Notes: a model not told the origin generated them from the letters alone. Shown: positions 1-7,964, numbered from the stretch's first letter. The stretch: 34,861 nucleotides of DNA from an uncultured Clostridia bacterium (GCA_947166385.1 CAMVEB010000041.1:1-34861), one strand, 5' to 3'. Program-made: numbers and translations.

Positions 1-56
1 GCGTAATGGCTGCGATCCTTGCTCTGGCGTATGCGATTATCAGGAAGAGGGCGTAG
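1..56 (+). CDS. C-terminal end of a membrane or wall-anchored protein (partial)
   Basis: In the third forward frame the first 56 bases read VMAAILALAYAIIRKRA and then TAG. A hydrophobic stretch followed by Ile-Arg-Lys-Arg-Ala at the very C terminus is what a type I membrane protein or the tail of a sortase substrate looks like, but any LPXTG motif would lie outside the window. The call rests only on this short tail. It could be chance. Confidence 0.35.
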   Translation, partial: VMAAILALAYAIIRKRA

Positions 57-147
57 CCGATCCGCGGCAAGATGTGTGTAGAAGGAAGCTTTGACGCCTG
101 TAAAAGGTTTTCACAAGATCGTTGGTTCATAAGACTTATAGGTCTTT

Positions 148-488
148 TCATCGAATAATGAAACTGTTAGGATAATCCGGATTATTCGAGATCTCGAATA
201 AACCCTGCTCTGTAAAAGCATAAGGTGGCTTACGACGACCACCTGACTGGCCAGCGAAGAAAGAAGCATCTGATGAAATCACAATTTGTGACTTCACGGA
301 TTCAACTTCTTCCTTGGTAAGCTGAAACATAAAGTCATCTGGAAAACGGGATATGTTTCGTTTTACCTGATGATTTAAAGCTCTGACCTCATATCCATAT
401 ATTGCGGTGAGATCCGCATCAAGCATGACCTGCTGACTGCGAATAGTGTATATAACCGACTGAATACTCTGAGCAGTTATTTCTTTCT
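148..488 (-). pseudogene. ORF6N-domain phage protein, N-terminal fragment, broken at both ends
   Basis: The reverse frame reads KEITAQSIQSVIYTIRSQQV and continues into MLDADLTAIYGYEVRALNHQ, a recognisable ORF6N domain (a DNA-binding-associated domain of phage antirepressor-type proteins), up to PYAFTEQG. The protein then leaves the family pattern and stops after about 20 unrelated residues, so the rest of the domain and the C-terminal part are missing. Upstream, homology begins only a few residues before the GC-rich repeat that starts near 497, and no ATG or ribosome site stands in front of it. An internal ATG at 426 would give 92 residues but would cut into the conserved domain. I therefore call it a remnant, truncated at its 5' end next to the repeat. 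It is not contiguous with the phage element further right. Confidence 0.7.
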
Positions 489-496
489 GCCTGGAA

Positions 497-705
497 GGGA
501 TCCCAGGAGACCTGGAGCAGCGCAGACAGTCCCGCAGCGGAGCGGTCCCGCCGCAGCGACGTTCTCAGCGGAGCGGCGATCGAAGGAAGCGTCAGCCCAG
601 TGGGGCATTCGCCGAAGGCGAAAGCGACCCGGAGTCCTGTCGCACGCGGTGCGCGAGGCGGGGATCCCGCCCGCGGTGTGGGTGCGCAGCAAAAAAACGG
701 CCGGG
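497..705. repeat. GC-rich hairpin-module repeat, isolated copy
   Basis: Bases from about 499 to 597 match those from about 3121 to 3219 almost base for base, starting with a shared ATCCCAGGAGACCTGGAGCA. This copy therefore belongs to the same family as the large repeat field at 2306-3690. It contains TTCGCC-GAA-GGCGAA, a variant of the 122-bp unit's hairpin with a different loop. From about 640 it runs into other GC-rich inverted repeats. Short open frames across it have no ribosome site and are repeat translations. Confidence 0.75.
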
Positions 706-756
706 AATTGATCCCAGCCGATGTAAAACTCCACGGAGCCGGAAGAAATGATAGAG

Positions 757-2124
757 TTAGTCATTCTTTATTTCCACTGTGACAATGCATTTCACAGTCT
801 TTGACAGATAGATTGAATTCCCTAAGCATTTTACCTGTATTTTAACATGTTGTGTACCATGAAGATATGTTCCTTTTTTTAATGTGATTTGTCCGGTCTG
901 CTTATTTACGGAAATCCATCTTGGCCCACTGATTTTTTTAAATTCCACATTTCCTTTCTTGTTTTTAGCTTTTATTGCTTTGTACTTTCTGTTGCCCTTT
1001 TCCAGTTTTGTTGCTGAAACATTTATTTTATATGTTGATACTGTCATCGGATTCTTTGCTTTGTTTATTTTCAGCGTGACACTCCCGGACTTGATCACCA
1101 TGTCATCATAAGTAGCCTGAAAATAAATCGTATATTCACCGGGATTCTTACATTGTATTTCTTCGGATCTATAAATGCCTTTCTGTTGCTTCGCATAGGT
1201 GATCTTCACTCTCGGATCGCTGGCTTCGACTGTAATGGAATGTTTTTTTTTGTCATATGTGACAGTCTTGTCTTCCGCCTTGATCCCGCTGCGCAGCTCA
1301 TCCAGCAATTTGGTGAGCGCTTCTGCTGAGACTTTCCATTGAGCTGAGATGATCGTATCGTCGGTGATTTTCACCGTAGTTCCGACCTCGCCCAGATCCC
1401 ATTTGTCAAATTCCATATCCTGCGGAGGATTGTACGCGCATGCGGGGAGCACGTAGTCTGACCCCTTTTCGACTTCAACTTTTGCCATCTCCCCGCTGCC
1501 GCCGTTCGCGTTGAAGATGATGGTGCAGGTTTCAGCCACAGGCGTGGCTTTGTCCTGCCAGAGGGCTTTTACTTCCAGATCCGCGGTGAGACCGGAAATC
1601 TCAGCTCCGGGAGCCTTTTCCGCCGAATTCACACTCCAGGCCCTGAATTCCTTCCCTTCCGGCGCGGTGAATTTGCACTCCGGCAGGGTATACGAAAATT
1701 CCTCTGTGGAAGCATCCGGATCCATCGTTCCGGTTCCGCCGTTGGCGTCAAAGGTGACCTTTGCCTTGACGATGACATTATCAACCTCGCCGGAGGTCGT
1801 CACCAGCGGGTCGTCTTTATCGGTAAAGGTAACATTGTATGTATGCTTCCCGACATCAGGAACGAGATCCCCGTTTTCCCAGGCAAGATTTCCTTCCGCT
1901 TTTTGCGAAATCGGATCAGCACCAAGATCCATTGATTGTGTAGTAATATAAACATCTCCCGAAAGGGTGCTTTCGGACAGTTTTTGGCCATGCACGATCG
2001 GCGTCGCTGAGACTCCTGAAAAATCAAACTGCGGTGTCGCTTCGATCACGACCGCTCCCGCTCCCAGCGGGACCATCCCAAGCAGGAGTATCAATGCCAG
2101 GATCAACGATATCAGTTTCCTCAT
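757..2124 (-). CDS. Secreted protein with two InlB B-repeats
   Basis: The 455-residue product begins with a clear signal peptide (MRKLISLILALILLLG, cleavage near GAGA-VV). Residues about 125-190 and 200-265 are two Listeria-Bacteroides (InlB B/Flg_new) repeats, each starting (V/I)xF(D/N)ANGG(T/S)G and ending in LW or QW. The C-terminal half, about 280-455, is rich in Lys and beta-branched residues with bacterial Ig-like character, and it ends without an LPXTG motif or membrane anchor. It is probably exported and either released or held at the surface non-covalently. Start: ATG with GGGGAGG nine bases upstream. The gene is isolated between two copies of the GC-rich repeat family, 50-180 bp from each. 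InlB repeats occur in adhesins and surface proteins of gut Firmicutes. The ligand is unknown. Confidence 0.85.
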   Translation of the reverse strand: MRKLISLILALILLLGMVPLGAGAVVIEATPQFDFSGVSATPIVHGQKLSESTLSGDVYITTQSMDLGADPISQKAEGNLAWENGDLVPDVGKHTYNVTFTDKDDPLVTTSGEVDNVIVKAKVTFDANGGTGTMDPDASTEEFSYTLPECKFTAPEGKEFRAWSVNSAEKAPGAEISGLTADLEVKALWQDKATPVAETCTIIFNANGGSGEMAKVEVEKGSDYVLPACAYNPPQDMEFDKWDLGEVGTTVKITDDTIISAQWKVSAEALTKLLDELRSGIKAEDKTVTYDKKKHSITVEASDPRVKITYAKQQKGIYRSEEIQCKNPGEYTIYFQATYDDMVIKSGSVTLKINKAKNPMTVSTYKINVSATKLEKGNRKYKAIKAKNKKGNVEFKKISGPRWISVNKQTGQITLKKGTYLHGTQHVKIQVKCLGNSIYLSKTVKCIVTVEIKND

Positions 2125-2189
2125 CTTCTTTTTCCTCCCCGTTTATGGTTGTCTTTCTCCGGCTGAAGCCATATCAACTGTATAGAATG

Positions 2190-2218
2190 ATTATAGCATA
2201 CGGAACGCGCTCATTTCA
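2190..2218 (-). promoter_or_regulatory. Possible promoter of the InlB-repeat protein gene
   Basis: A perfect TATAAT (reverse strand, 2195-2190) lies 66 bases upstream of the start codon. The hexamer 17 bases further upstream is TGAAAT, a poor -35. Position and -10 fit sigma-70, but the -35 does not help. Confidence 0.35.
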
Positions 2219-2305
2219 CAGGGATTTACAGCATTTGCAGTGTTCTTCTGCTGTATTCTGGATTCAGGAGCGAAAAAGGGGCGGTCCAATCTTTAATCCG
2301 CAAGC

Positions 2306-2423
2306 CTAATCGTCGCAGGCCGGAGAGTGTGTACGCGCAGCGCACGCGGAGCGGACACACCCGCAGGACGGAGACAGTCCCGGAGCGGAGCGGTCCCGCC
2401 GCAGCGACGTTCTCAGCGGAGCG
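2306..2423. repeat. Hairpin-module repeat, left flank of the 122-bp array
   Basis: Begins with a long imperfect hairpin whose arms are GTGTGT (about 2328-2333) and ACACAC, enclosing a CGCAGCG core. A module with GCGGAGCGGT and CGACGTTCTCAGCGGAGCG follows. The same two modules recur in the same order near 3586-3690. No gene. Confidence 0.7.
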
Positions 2424-2911
2424 GAGATCGAAGGAAGCGTCAGCCCAGTGGGCTGTTCGCCGCAGGCGAAAGCGACCTGAGATCGTTGGCGCGAAAAGGT
2501 CTGTGGGCTCCGCCCCAAGGAGCTCGCAGGCCTATTGAGCGAACGGAGATCGAAGGAAGCGTCAGCCCAGTGGGCTGTTCGCCGCAGGCGAAAGCGACCT
2601 GAGATCGTTGGCGCGAAAAGGTCTGTGGGCTCCGCCCCAAGGAGCTCGCAGGCCTATTGAGCGAACGGAGATCGAAGGAAGCGTCAGCCCAGTGGGCTGT
2701 TCGCCGCAGGCGAAAGCGACCTGAGATCGTTGGCGCGAAAAGGTCTGTGGGCTCCGCCCCAAGGAGCCCGCAGGCCTATTGAGCGAACGGAGATCGAAGG
2801 AAGCGTCAGCCCAGTGGGCTGCCCGGCGAAGCCGGGAGCGACCCGAGATCGTTAGCGCGAAAAGGCCGGCGGGCTCCGCCCCAAGGAGCCCGAGGGCCTA
2901 TTGAGCGAACG
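2424..2911. repeat. Four head-to-tail 122-bp GC-rich units
   Basis: Units start at 2424, 2546, 2668 and 2790, exactly 122 bases apart, each opening with GAGATCGAAGGAAGCG. Each holds two hairpins. The first is TTCGCC-GCA-GGCGAA in units 1-3, replaced at the same position in unit 4 (2822-2836) by CCCGGC-GAA-GCCGGG. The second is GGGCTCC-GCCCCAA-GGAGCyC, flanked by GGTCTG and CAGGCC in the first three. Units 1-3 are nearly identical, so duplication is recent. Unit 4 differs at many bases but keeps length and pairing. ORFs across the array repeat with the unit and lack ribosome sites, so it is not coding. Confidence 0.92.
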
Positions 2912-3198
2912 GATAGGTCTCTCGAAGCCCGGAGGGTGCCTGGGAGCGCCAGCGGACAGACACCCGGAGAGTGCGGAGAGAGACCGGGAGCGGAGCGGTC
3001 CCGCCGCAGCGACGTTCTCAGCGGAGCGAAGGGTCTGTCGGAGCGCGGAAGGTCTCCGGGATTCCGCCCACCAGAAGCGCCAGCGAATGGTGGCGGCCGG
3101 AGGCACAGACTCCGGCCGAGGAATCCCAGGAGACCTGGAGCAGCGCAGACAGTCCCGCAGCGGAGCGGTCCCGCCGCAGCGGCGTTCTCAGCGGAGCG
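2912..3198. repeat. Mosaic of hairpin modules between the two 122-bp blocks
   Basis: Starts with a module of about 90 bases that recurs at 3443-3530 with very few differences: GGTCTCTC pairs with GAGAGACC, and a G-rich arm pairs with CAGACACCC. Then come the GGTCCCGCCGCAGCGACG module, a stretch of less repetitive sequence (about 3030-3120) and the 3121-3198 module that is copied near 499-576. No gene is supported. Confidence 0.75.
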
Positions 3199-3442
3199 GC
3201 GATCGAGGGAAGCACCAGCCCGGTGGGCTGCCCGGCGAAGCCGGGAGCGACCCGAGATCGTTAGCGCGAAAAGGCCGGCGGGCTCCGCCCCAAGGAGCCC
3301 GAGGGCCTATTGAGCGAACGGAGATCGAAGGAAGCGTCAGCCCAGTGGGCTGTTCGCCGCAGGCGAAAGCGACCTGAGATCGTTGGCGCGAAAAGGTCTG
3401 TGGGCTCCGCCCCAAGGAGCCCGCAGGCCTATTGAGCGAACG
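3199..3442. repeat. Two more 122-bp units
   Basis: Units at 3199 and 3321, again exactly 122 bases each. The first is the CCCGGC-GAA-GCCGGG type (like unit 4 of the first block) and the second the TTCGCC-GCA-GGCGAA type. The order of types is therefore reversed relative to the first block. Confidence 0.9.
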
Positions 3443-3690
3443 GATAGGTCTCTCGAAGCCCGGAGGGTGTCTGGGAGCGCCAGCGGACAGACACCCGGAG
3501 AATGCGGAGAGAGACCGGGAGCGGAGCTTTTAACAAAGGCCCACACTGGGGCCTTCGCTAGCGAAGCGAAGGGTCTGTCGCAGGCCGGAGGGTGTGTACG
3601 CGCAGCGCACGCGGAGCGGACACACCCGGAGGACGGAGACAGTCCCGGAGCGGAGCGGCTCCCGCCGCAGCGAGGTTCTCCAAAGCCGCA
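3443..3690. repeat. Hairpin modules with nested stems, right flank
   Basis: GGTCTCTC (3447-3454) pairs with GAGAGACC (3509-3516), and inside it GGGTGTCTG (3465-3473) pairs perfectly with CAGACACCC (3488-3496). Further right CCTTCGCTAGCGAAGCGAAG forms another fold, followed by the GGGTGTGT/ACACACCC module seen at the left flank. The family ends near 3690. Confidence 0.8.
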
Positions 3691-4060
3691 ATACAGAACA
3701 ACCATGGCAGATGCCGAAAAGTAAGCCGTTGAGGGTGGGTGGGCCCAAGCAGCCGCAACCGGCCCGGTGGCGGGGCTACGCGCCCGCAGGCCGACAGCGG
3801 AGGCCAACGGACGCGCAGGCACGCCGCCAGCGGCGAACCCGGCCGCACAGGCCCGTCGTGGGGAACGGAGAACGGGGGAAGCGGAAGGGCCTATGCGGCC
3901 GGGGACGGCGCGACAGGGCCGGATAACGGGCGCGCGGGGGGATTACGGGCAGAGGGAAACAGGCAGAACCGGAGGGAACCTGGCCCGCACGACGCCGCAG
4001 ACCGGACCCGCCGAATGGCGAGGGCCGGGACCGGCGGCGCGCGGGAGTCCGTGGTGAGTT
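3691..4060. other. GC-rich stretch without a supported gene
   Basis: Very GC-rich sequence with many short GGCC/GCGC palindromes, unlike the 122-bp family and unlike the AT-rich sequence that follows at 4060. Several frames stay open only because stops are rare at this composition. None has a ribosome site, and the translations are Arg/Gly/Pro/Ala-rich. It lies just outside the phage-like element. Confidence 0.5.
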
Positions 4061-4220
4061 CTTCGACAAATAATAACCCGCCACAGCAAATTTTCACTCC
4101 GGAAAACAGGGGGAAAACCATCAAAAGCCTTTCCTGCAAACCATTTTCCATCATTTTTCATCATTTTTTTAAAAGCCCAAAAAAGGCCATTTTGGGGCAT
4201 TTTTTCGTGTTTTTTTTGAT

Positions 4221-4263
4221 AAAAATACCCCCCATCCGTCAGTTCTGTCTGAATCAGATGGGG
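4221..4263 (-). terminator. Terminator of the leftward early phage operon
   Basis: On the reverse strand CCCCATC (4263-4257) pairs with GATGGGG (4236-4230), followed by GGTATTTTTATC. It lies about 30 bases past the last gene of the operon. A second weaker structure, GCCC/GGGC with T-runs on both sides at 4175-4206, could back it up in either direction. Confidence 0.6.
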
Positions 4264-4291
4264 AGTTTCCGGGGTTTTTTCTGTTCTTCCC

Positions 4292-4600
4292 CTATTCTGA
4301 AGAGGCATCCGGCTGACTGCCGGCCTGCTCCTCCCTCCACGCGGTCAGGATATCGCTGATCGTCTTCGAGGCCTGGAACGAGACATCCCCCTGGCCGGCG
4401 AGCCGGCGGACCAGCCAGGAAACCGGAATGACCTCGTCGGCCTCCTGAAGGGCACACCAGTCCGGCTTTCTCTTCCGGATGAAATCCCCTTCCTCCGCCG
4501 TGAACCACCGGCCGGAATAGCGGCACTGGCCCCAGGCAAAGCGGCTGAAGAGGAGGCAGTCCGCGCAGCGCTTCGGCAGATCCCGGTGAATGATCAGCAT
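4292..4600 (-). CDS. Small Cys-motif phage protein
   Basis: 102 residues with four cysteines in the order CADC, GQC and WC (residues about 12-50) around a conserved-looking aromatic block. This resembles small proteins often found beside the DUF1492 gene in Clostridia phages and may bind zinc. Its ATG overlaps the stop of the upstream gene by seven bases, so it is translationally coupled. It is the last gene before the operon terminator. The function is unknown. Confidence 0.6.
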   Translation of the reverse strand: MLIIHRDLPKRCADCLLFSRFAWGQCRYSGRWFTAEEGDFIRKRKPDWCALQEADEVIPVSWLVRRLAGQGDVSFQASKTISDILTAWREEQAGSQPDASSE

Positions 4601-5091
4601 GACTCCGCCTCCTCCCCTTTCAGCAGATCCTCAAAATCCAGGATCAAATCCCGCAGGCGATCAAAGAAAGACTCCGGCTTCCTGTCCAGGATTCCCTGGA
4701 GAGCGGCCAGGCCCTCATTCTGGCGGGCATAAACCCAGCGGATCTTATGATTCATCCGGGCGGCAATCTCATCAAAGGACAGAAAGCAGACGAAGCGCAT
4801 CTCCAGCACGCCTGCAGGGCCGGGATCCCGCACCTCCCGGATCGTGTCCACGATCAGATCCCGGGCGGCGATCAGATCGACCACCATCCTGCGCAGCTCT
4901 TCCTGGGCCGAGACAATATCGATCACCAGGTCCATTCTGGACGCATTCCGGTTCGGGGAAGAGACCCTGTTCGCGTCCAGGAGCGAAGTAATCCGGGTGG
5001 CCATGGACTCATAATACATGATCTGATCCTCCTTGCAGCGGATCTTCTGATCCAGCAGACGGGGCAGATTCAGAAACTCAACCGCGTTCAA
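4594..5091 (-). CDS. DUF1492/ArpU-like phage transcription regulator
   Basis: 165 residues from a TTG start with GAAGGAGG nine bases upstream. The longer ATG frame (5133) has no ribosome site and runs through that Shine-Dalgarno sequence. The pattern is that of DUF1492: an N-terminal helical part (LLDQKIRCKEDQI), a conserved MATRITS block, a long coiled-coil middle, then a sigma-70 region-4-like helix-turn-helix (RFVCFLSFDEIAARMNHKIR, WVYARQNEGLAAL). Members usually sit between the early and late genes of temperate phages, and ArpU-type proteins control late genes. Here no late genes follow. Confidence 0.75.
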   Translation of the reverse strand: MNAVEFLNLPRLLDQKIRCKEDQIMYYESMATRITSLLDANRVSSPNRNASRMDLVIDIVSAQEELRRMVVDLIAARDLIVDTIREVRDPGPAGVLEMRFVCFLSFDEIAARMNHKIRWVYARQNEGLAALQGILDRKPESFFDRLRDLILDFEDLLKGEEAESC

Positions 5092-5139
5092 AAAACATCC
5101 CTCCTTCGGGTCGTATGATAACTGAAGAACCAACTGAAC

Positions 5140-5288
5140 CGAATTTTCTTATATATATTAAAAACGTACTTTCACTATTTATCCTATGATTGGTTTACCT
5201 GGTTTACATCATCAGGAAAATATAGAATATATAAGGGAAAAGGCGTCAACCGTACGTCAACCAGCCTGTCGACCGACTGTCGACCGAC
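5140..5288. other. Iteron-like repeats and AT-rich tract: candidate replication origin
   Basis: Four heptamers GTCrACC start at 5245, 5256, 5268 and 5279, with spacings of 11, 12 and 11 bases (one helical turn). The first two are GTCAACC and the last two GTCGACC. About 40 bases to the left, two GGTTTAC copies (5192, 5201) resemble the inverted form GGTTGAC. Between and beyond lies an AT-rich tract with TATATATATTAAAAA and ATAGAATATATAAGG. The array directly follows the vapE stop codon. Iterons plus an AT-rich unwinding tract next to a primase/helicase gene are typical of satellite and plasmid origins. Function is inferred. Confidence 0.45.
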
Positions 5289-5291
5289 GGA

Positions 5292-6680
5292 CTAGCGCCA
5301 GACAGGGAAATACAGATTCTCCCGGATAAAACCCTTCTGGATGCCCCACGGGGTCCGGAATGTCGATTTACATTTTTTCCACCCCGGCATGTTCGCGATG
5401 ATCTGCGTGATCTCGATGGAATCCTTCCTGGTCGGCTTGATTTCCTCCGCTTCCCCCAGGGCGTTGTGCCAGAGCTCGATCACGGAGACCCTGGAATTCG
5501 GCGCCCGCTTCTGATCCTCCAGATACTGCTGGATCGCCCCGATGCGCCAGTCATCCTCCATCGCGTCCTCCTGGGCGGTCCTGATCTGCTCCATGACATC
5601 CTTGCGGGCGTAAGGCTGCAATTCGTTACGGCGAAACAGAGCCAGCGCTTCCGCCCAGGCCTGACGGATATAATTCCGGATCAGGTCCTCGTTGGCGCGG
5701 ATCGCGTAGGCGTCCGAATTGCACATGACAGGATAAAAGCGGCGGTTGCCCGTCTTGTCTGTGAGAAAATTGAAATTGTTGGTCGTCCCGATGAAAATAC
5801 AGCGGCGCGGAACCTTCTGGACAAAGCGGTCATAGGGCGCGCGGTAGCTATCCTCCTGACAGGTGATATAGGCCTTGACCGCTTCAGCTTCCTTCACCCG
5901 GGTCATGGCCATCAGCTCCGACATTTCGCCGATCCAGACGCCGCTGAGGGCCTCGATGCCTTCCTTGCCGGTGATCGTCTTGATCTCCCGGAAAAACTGG
6001 TCATCGATATTCAGCCAGCGGACGACGGTGCTTTTCCCGCTCATCTGCCGGCCCATGAGGACGATCATATCATCAAACTTGCAGCCCGGATGATAGGCGC
6101 GGTGAATGCCGCCGGCAAAGATCAGCCGGCTGCATTCCCGCGTATAATCGTTGTCATCGCACTTGAGCACATCATGCAGAAACTCATGAACCCGGGGCCT
6201 GCCGTCCCACTCCAGGGACTCCAGGAGACCGATCAGCGGATTGACCCGATGCGCCGCCAGGAAAATATCAAAGGCAGCCTCCACCTTCCGGGGACTGTAT
6301 ATCCCGTAAGTGGACTCCAGGTATGCCTGCATCTGGGCATCCTGAACCTTTCCCCATTCCAGCCACTGACGCCGCGGACGGCTGTAATACTCCGCCTTGC
6401 CGGTCATCACGTTGAAGCGCGCCTGCTGATCGTAATGCTGGCAGAGCAGCGTATAAATGATCTGAATGCTGGATCTGATCTTCTTGTCCGCGCCTGCTTC
6501 CCCGAAGGCCGCGGCCCTCATGGACACCGGGCTTTTCGCGGTTTCCGTCTCGTCAAAACCGGGAGTCTCGTATTCCTCCGCGTATTCCCCGGCGTATTCC
6601 TCCCCGAAATCGCCGGACCCGGCTTCGGAAAAGCCGGGCGTTACCACCTGAGCCGGACCCTTCCCGCTTTCCTCCGCCAT
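5292..6680 (-). CDS. VapE/VirE-family phage P-loop replication protein
   Basis: 462 residues. After a disordered acidic N terminus (about 1-60) comes a helical region, then the virulence-associated E ATPase core: Walker A GRQMSGKST near residue 210, a Walker-B-like GVWIGEMSE, and the sensor-like RRCIFIGTTNNFNFLTDKTGNRRFYPV cut here into IFIGTTNN and TGNRRFYPV, which are highly characteristic. The C-terminal winged-helix-like part ends in NLYFPVW. Family members act as helicase-type ATPases beside a primase in phages and satellites. Start: ATG with AGGGAGGTG upstream, inside the primase gene, which it overlaps by 40 bases. The iteron-like array lies directly downstream. Confidence 0.88.
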   Translation of the reverse strand: MAEESGKGPAQVVTPGFSEAGSGDFGEEYAGEYAEEYETPGFDETETAKSPVSMRAAAFGEAGADKKIRSSIQIIYTLLCQHYDQQARFNVMTGKAEYYSRPRRQWLEWGKVQDAQMQAYLESTYGIYSPRKVEAAFDIFLAAHRVNPLIGLLESLEWDGRPRVHEFLHDVLKCDDNDYTRECSRLIFAGGIHRAYHPGCKFDDMIVLMGRQMSGKSTVVRWLNIDDQFFREIKTITGKEGIEALSGVWIGEMSELMAMTRVKEAEAVKAYITCQEDSYRAPYDRFVQKVPRRCIFIGTTNNFNFLTDKTGNRRFYPVMCNSDAYAIRANEDLIRNYIRQAWAEALALFRRNELQPYARKDVMEQIRTAQEDAMEDDWRIGAIQQYLEDQKRAPNSRVSVIELWHNALGEAEEIKPTRKDSIEITQIIANMPGWKKCKSTFRTPWGIQKGFIRENLYFPVWR

Positions 6681-7246
6681 TCCTTCACCTCCCTGATCAG
6701 TTGATCCGCCTGGGATATTTTGAATTCCGTATACTCAGAATCTTCCTTCCATGCCGTCAGCACGGCGTACTGCTCCGGCCCCATCCTCATGGGATATTTT
6801 TCATTCATTTCTTCCGCCTCCTGATACTTCTTCAGCAATTGCCTCAGCTGCTCCTCATACACCCTTTTCATCAGCCCGCAGTATCTCACGGCGGCGCCTG
6901 CCCAGGCATCCAGGGCCGCCTGCCATTTCCTCTCCCGCTCGTCCTCCTCCGGATCCAGGCCGGGCTCCGTCAGCCCCAGGCTGAAAACCCGGTCCAGCAT
7001 CAGGACGGCCGTCCGAAAGGAGCAGGACTCGTGAGCCATGACGAAATCGATCACGGAGCCTCCACGGCCGCAGCCGTAACAATACCAGCCGCGGCTTCCC
7101 TGATAGATCTTCAGGGAAGGATCATGATCCCCATGGAAGGGGCAGACCATCGTGCCATGCCGGTTTGGACGGTAGCCGTAAAAAGCAAGCACCTGATCCA
7201 TGGAGACCAGATCCCGGATCCGGCGGGCCGCGCCGGACAGCGTCAT
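6641..7246 (-). CDS. CHC2 zinc-finger DNA primase, N-terminal-domain protein
   Basis: 201 residues. Residues about 14-70 are a DnaG-type zinc-binding domain: VLAFYGY, then CPFHGDHDPSLKI and WYCYGCGRGGSVIDFVM, giving the Cys-His-Cys-Cys ligands. The rest is helical and charged (DEREREK-type) with no TOPRIM catalytic domain, so it is about half the length of a full primase and probably works with the VapE protein whose gene it overlaps by 40 bases. The ATG follows GGGGAGGAAGGATCTGTC and overlaps the previous stop by four bases. Confidence 0.85.
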   Translation of the reverse strand: MTLSGAARRIRDLVSMDQVLAFYGYRPNRHGTMVCPFHGDHDPSLKIYQGSRGWYCYGCGRGGSVIDFVMAHESCSFRTAVLMLDRVFSLGLTEPGLDPEEDERERKWQAALDAWAGAAVRYCGLMKRVYEEQLRQLLKKYQEAEEMNEKYPMRMGPEQYAVLTAWKEDSEYTEFKISQADQLIREVKEWRRKAGRVRLRW

Positions 7247-7497
7247 GACAGATCCTTCCTCCCCAGATAATCCAGAACAGTCGGCTGCCCGCCGTTCCGG
7301 TAAAGCTCATCAAAAACATGCATCAGGGCAATCGCCATCCAAAAGGCCAGCGGATTGTCACGCCAGCGGTACTTCACCGCGAAAGCCACGATTTTCCGGA
7401 CGATCTGCGGCCATTCCTCCGTCGGGATCACCCGGCCGGCAAAGTCCAGATAAACCCCATACGCGTCGACAAACAGGGCGCGATCCTCCTCCGTCAT
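7243..7497 (-). CDS. Small phage protein of unknown function
   Basis: 84 residues, acidic N terminus (MTEEDRALFVDAYGVYLDF), largely helical, with no motif I recognise. It is coupled on both sides: its ATG overlaps the preceding stop by four bases and its TGA overlaps the primase ATG. A GGGGGTGAG ribosome site precedes it. The position suggests a replication accessory protein, but nothing in the sequence proves it. Confidence 0.65.
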   Translation of the reverse strand: MTEEDRALFVDAYGVYLDFAGRVIPTEEWPQIVRKIVAFAVKYRWRDNPLAFWMAIALMHVFDELYRNGGQPTVLDYLGRKDLS

Positions 7498-7964
7498 GTT
7501 CTCACCCCCGTTAAATATTCCACCAGGCGCCGGCCGGTCTCCTGACGGGAGCAGAACCGGAACCTCACCTGGTATCTTTCCTGCATCCGGTACATCGCCT
7601 TGCGCAGCTTCTCCGGATCAAACTTCCACATCGGCAGCCCGTCCCAGCCGATGGGAGAGCGCCAGTCATCCAGGCGCCCTCCCGGCAGTTCCTCCTCCAC
7701 GAGGACAATCAGACTGATTCCGCACCGCTGGGCGTTCTCGCATTCCTCCCGGAAACGGTCGTGTTCCTGATACATATTCATGGCCAGCTCGCTGACGCCC
7801 AGCTTTGTATCCACGGAGACGCCGCCCCGGCCGGCGATCTGATAATCGCCCACATAGAGCATCGTCCGGATCAGAAGGATCCCGTTCTGATCGCAGTACT
7901 GCGCGATGTTCTGGTGCTTCCCTTTCTGCTGCCTGGTATCCTCAAACAGAATCAGCGGCGCCAT
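7494..7964 (-). CDS. ERCC4-domain phage nuclease
   Basis: 156 residues matching the ERCC4 (XPF-type) nuclease domain along its whole length: ILFEDTRQQKGKH at the N terminus, MLYVGDYQIAG, then VDTKLGVSELAMNMY in the place of the ERKxxxDL catalytic block, and LIVLVEEEL. The family motif's ERK reads DTK here, keeping the acidic and lysine residues, a form seen in phage members. Such proteins cut branched or flapped DNA during phage recombination and replication. The start ATG overlaps the upstream stop (TGATG) and lacks its own clear ribosome site, so it is read by coupling. Confidence 0.8.
   Translation of the reverse strand: MAPLILFEDTRQQKGKHQNIAQYCDQNGILLIRTMLYVGDYQIAGRGGVSVDTKLGVSELAMNMYQEHDRFREECENAQRCGISLIVLVEEELPGGRLDDWRSPIGWDGLPMWKFDPEKLRKAMYRMQERYQVRFRFCSRQETGRRLVEYLTGVRT

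Noticed and set aside
2306..3690. CRISPR array
   Set aside because: Units are directly abutting 122-bp copies with no unique spacers, and no cas gene is present.
3739..4359. 206-codon forward frame and overlapping frames in the GC-rich stretch
   Set aside because: No ribosome site, Arg/Gly/Pro-rich translation that changes character when the sequence becomes AT-rich at 4060, and no family likeness.
5466..6704. 412-codon forward frame opposite vapE
   Set aside because: The reverse strand encodes a well-conserved VapE protein; the forward frame is its shadow at high GC.
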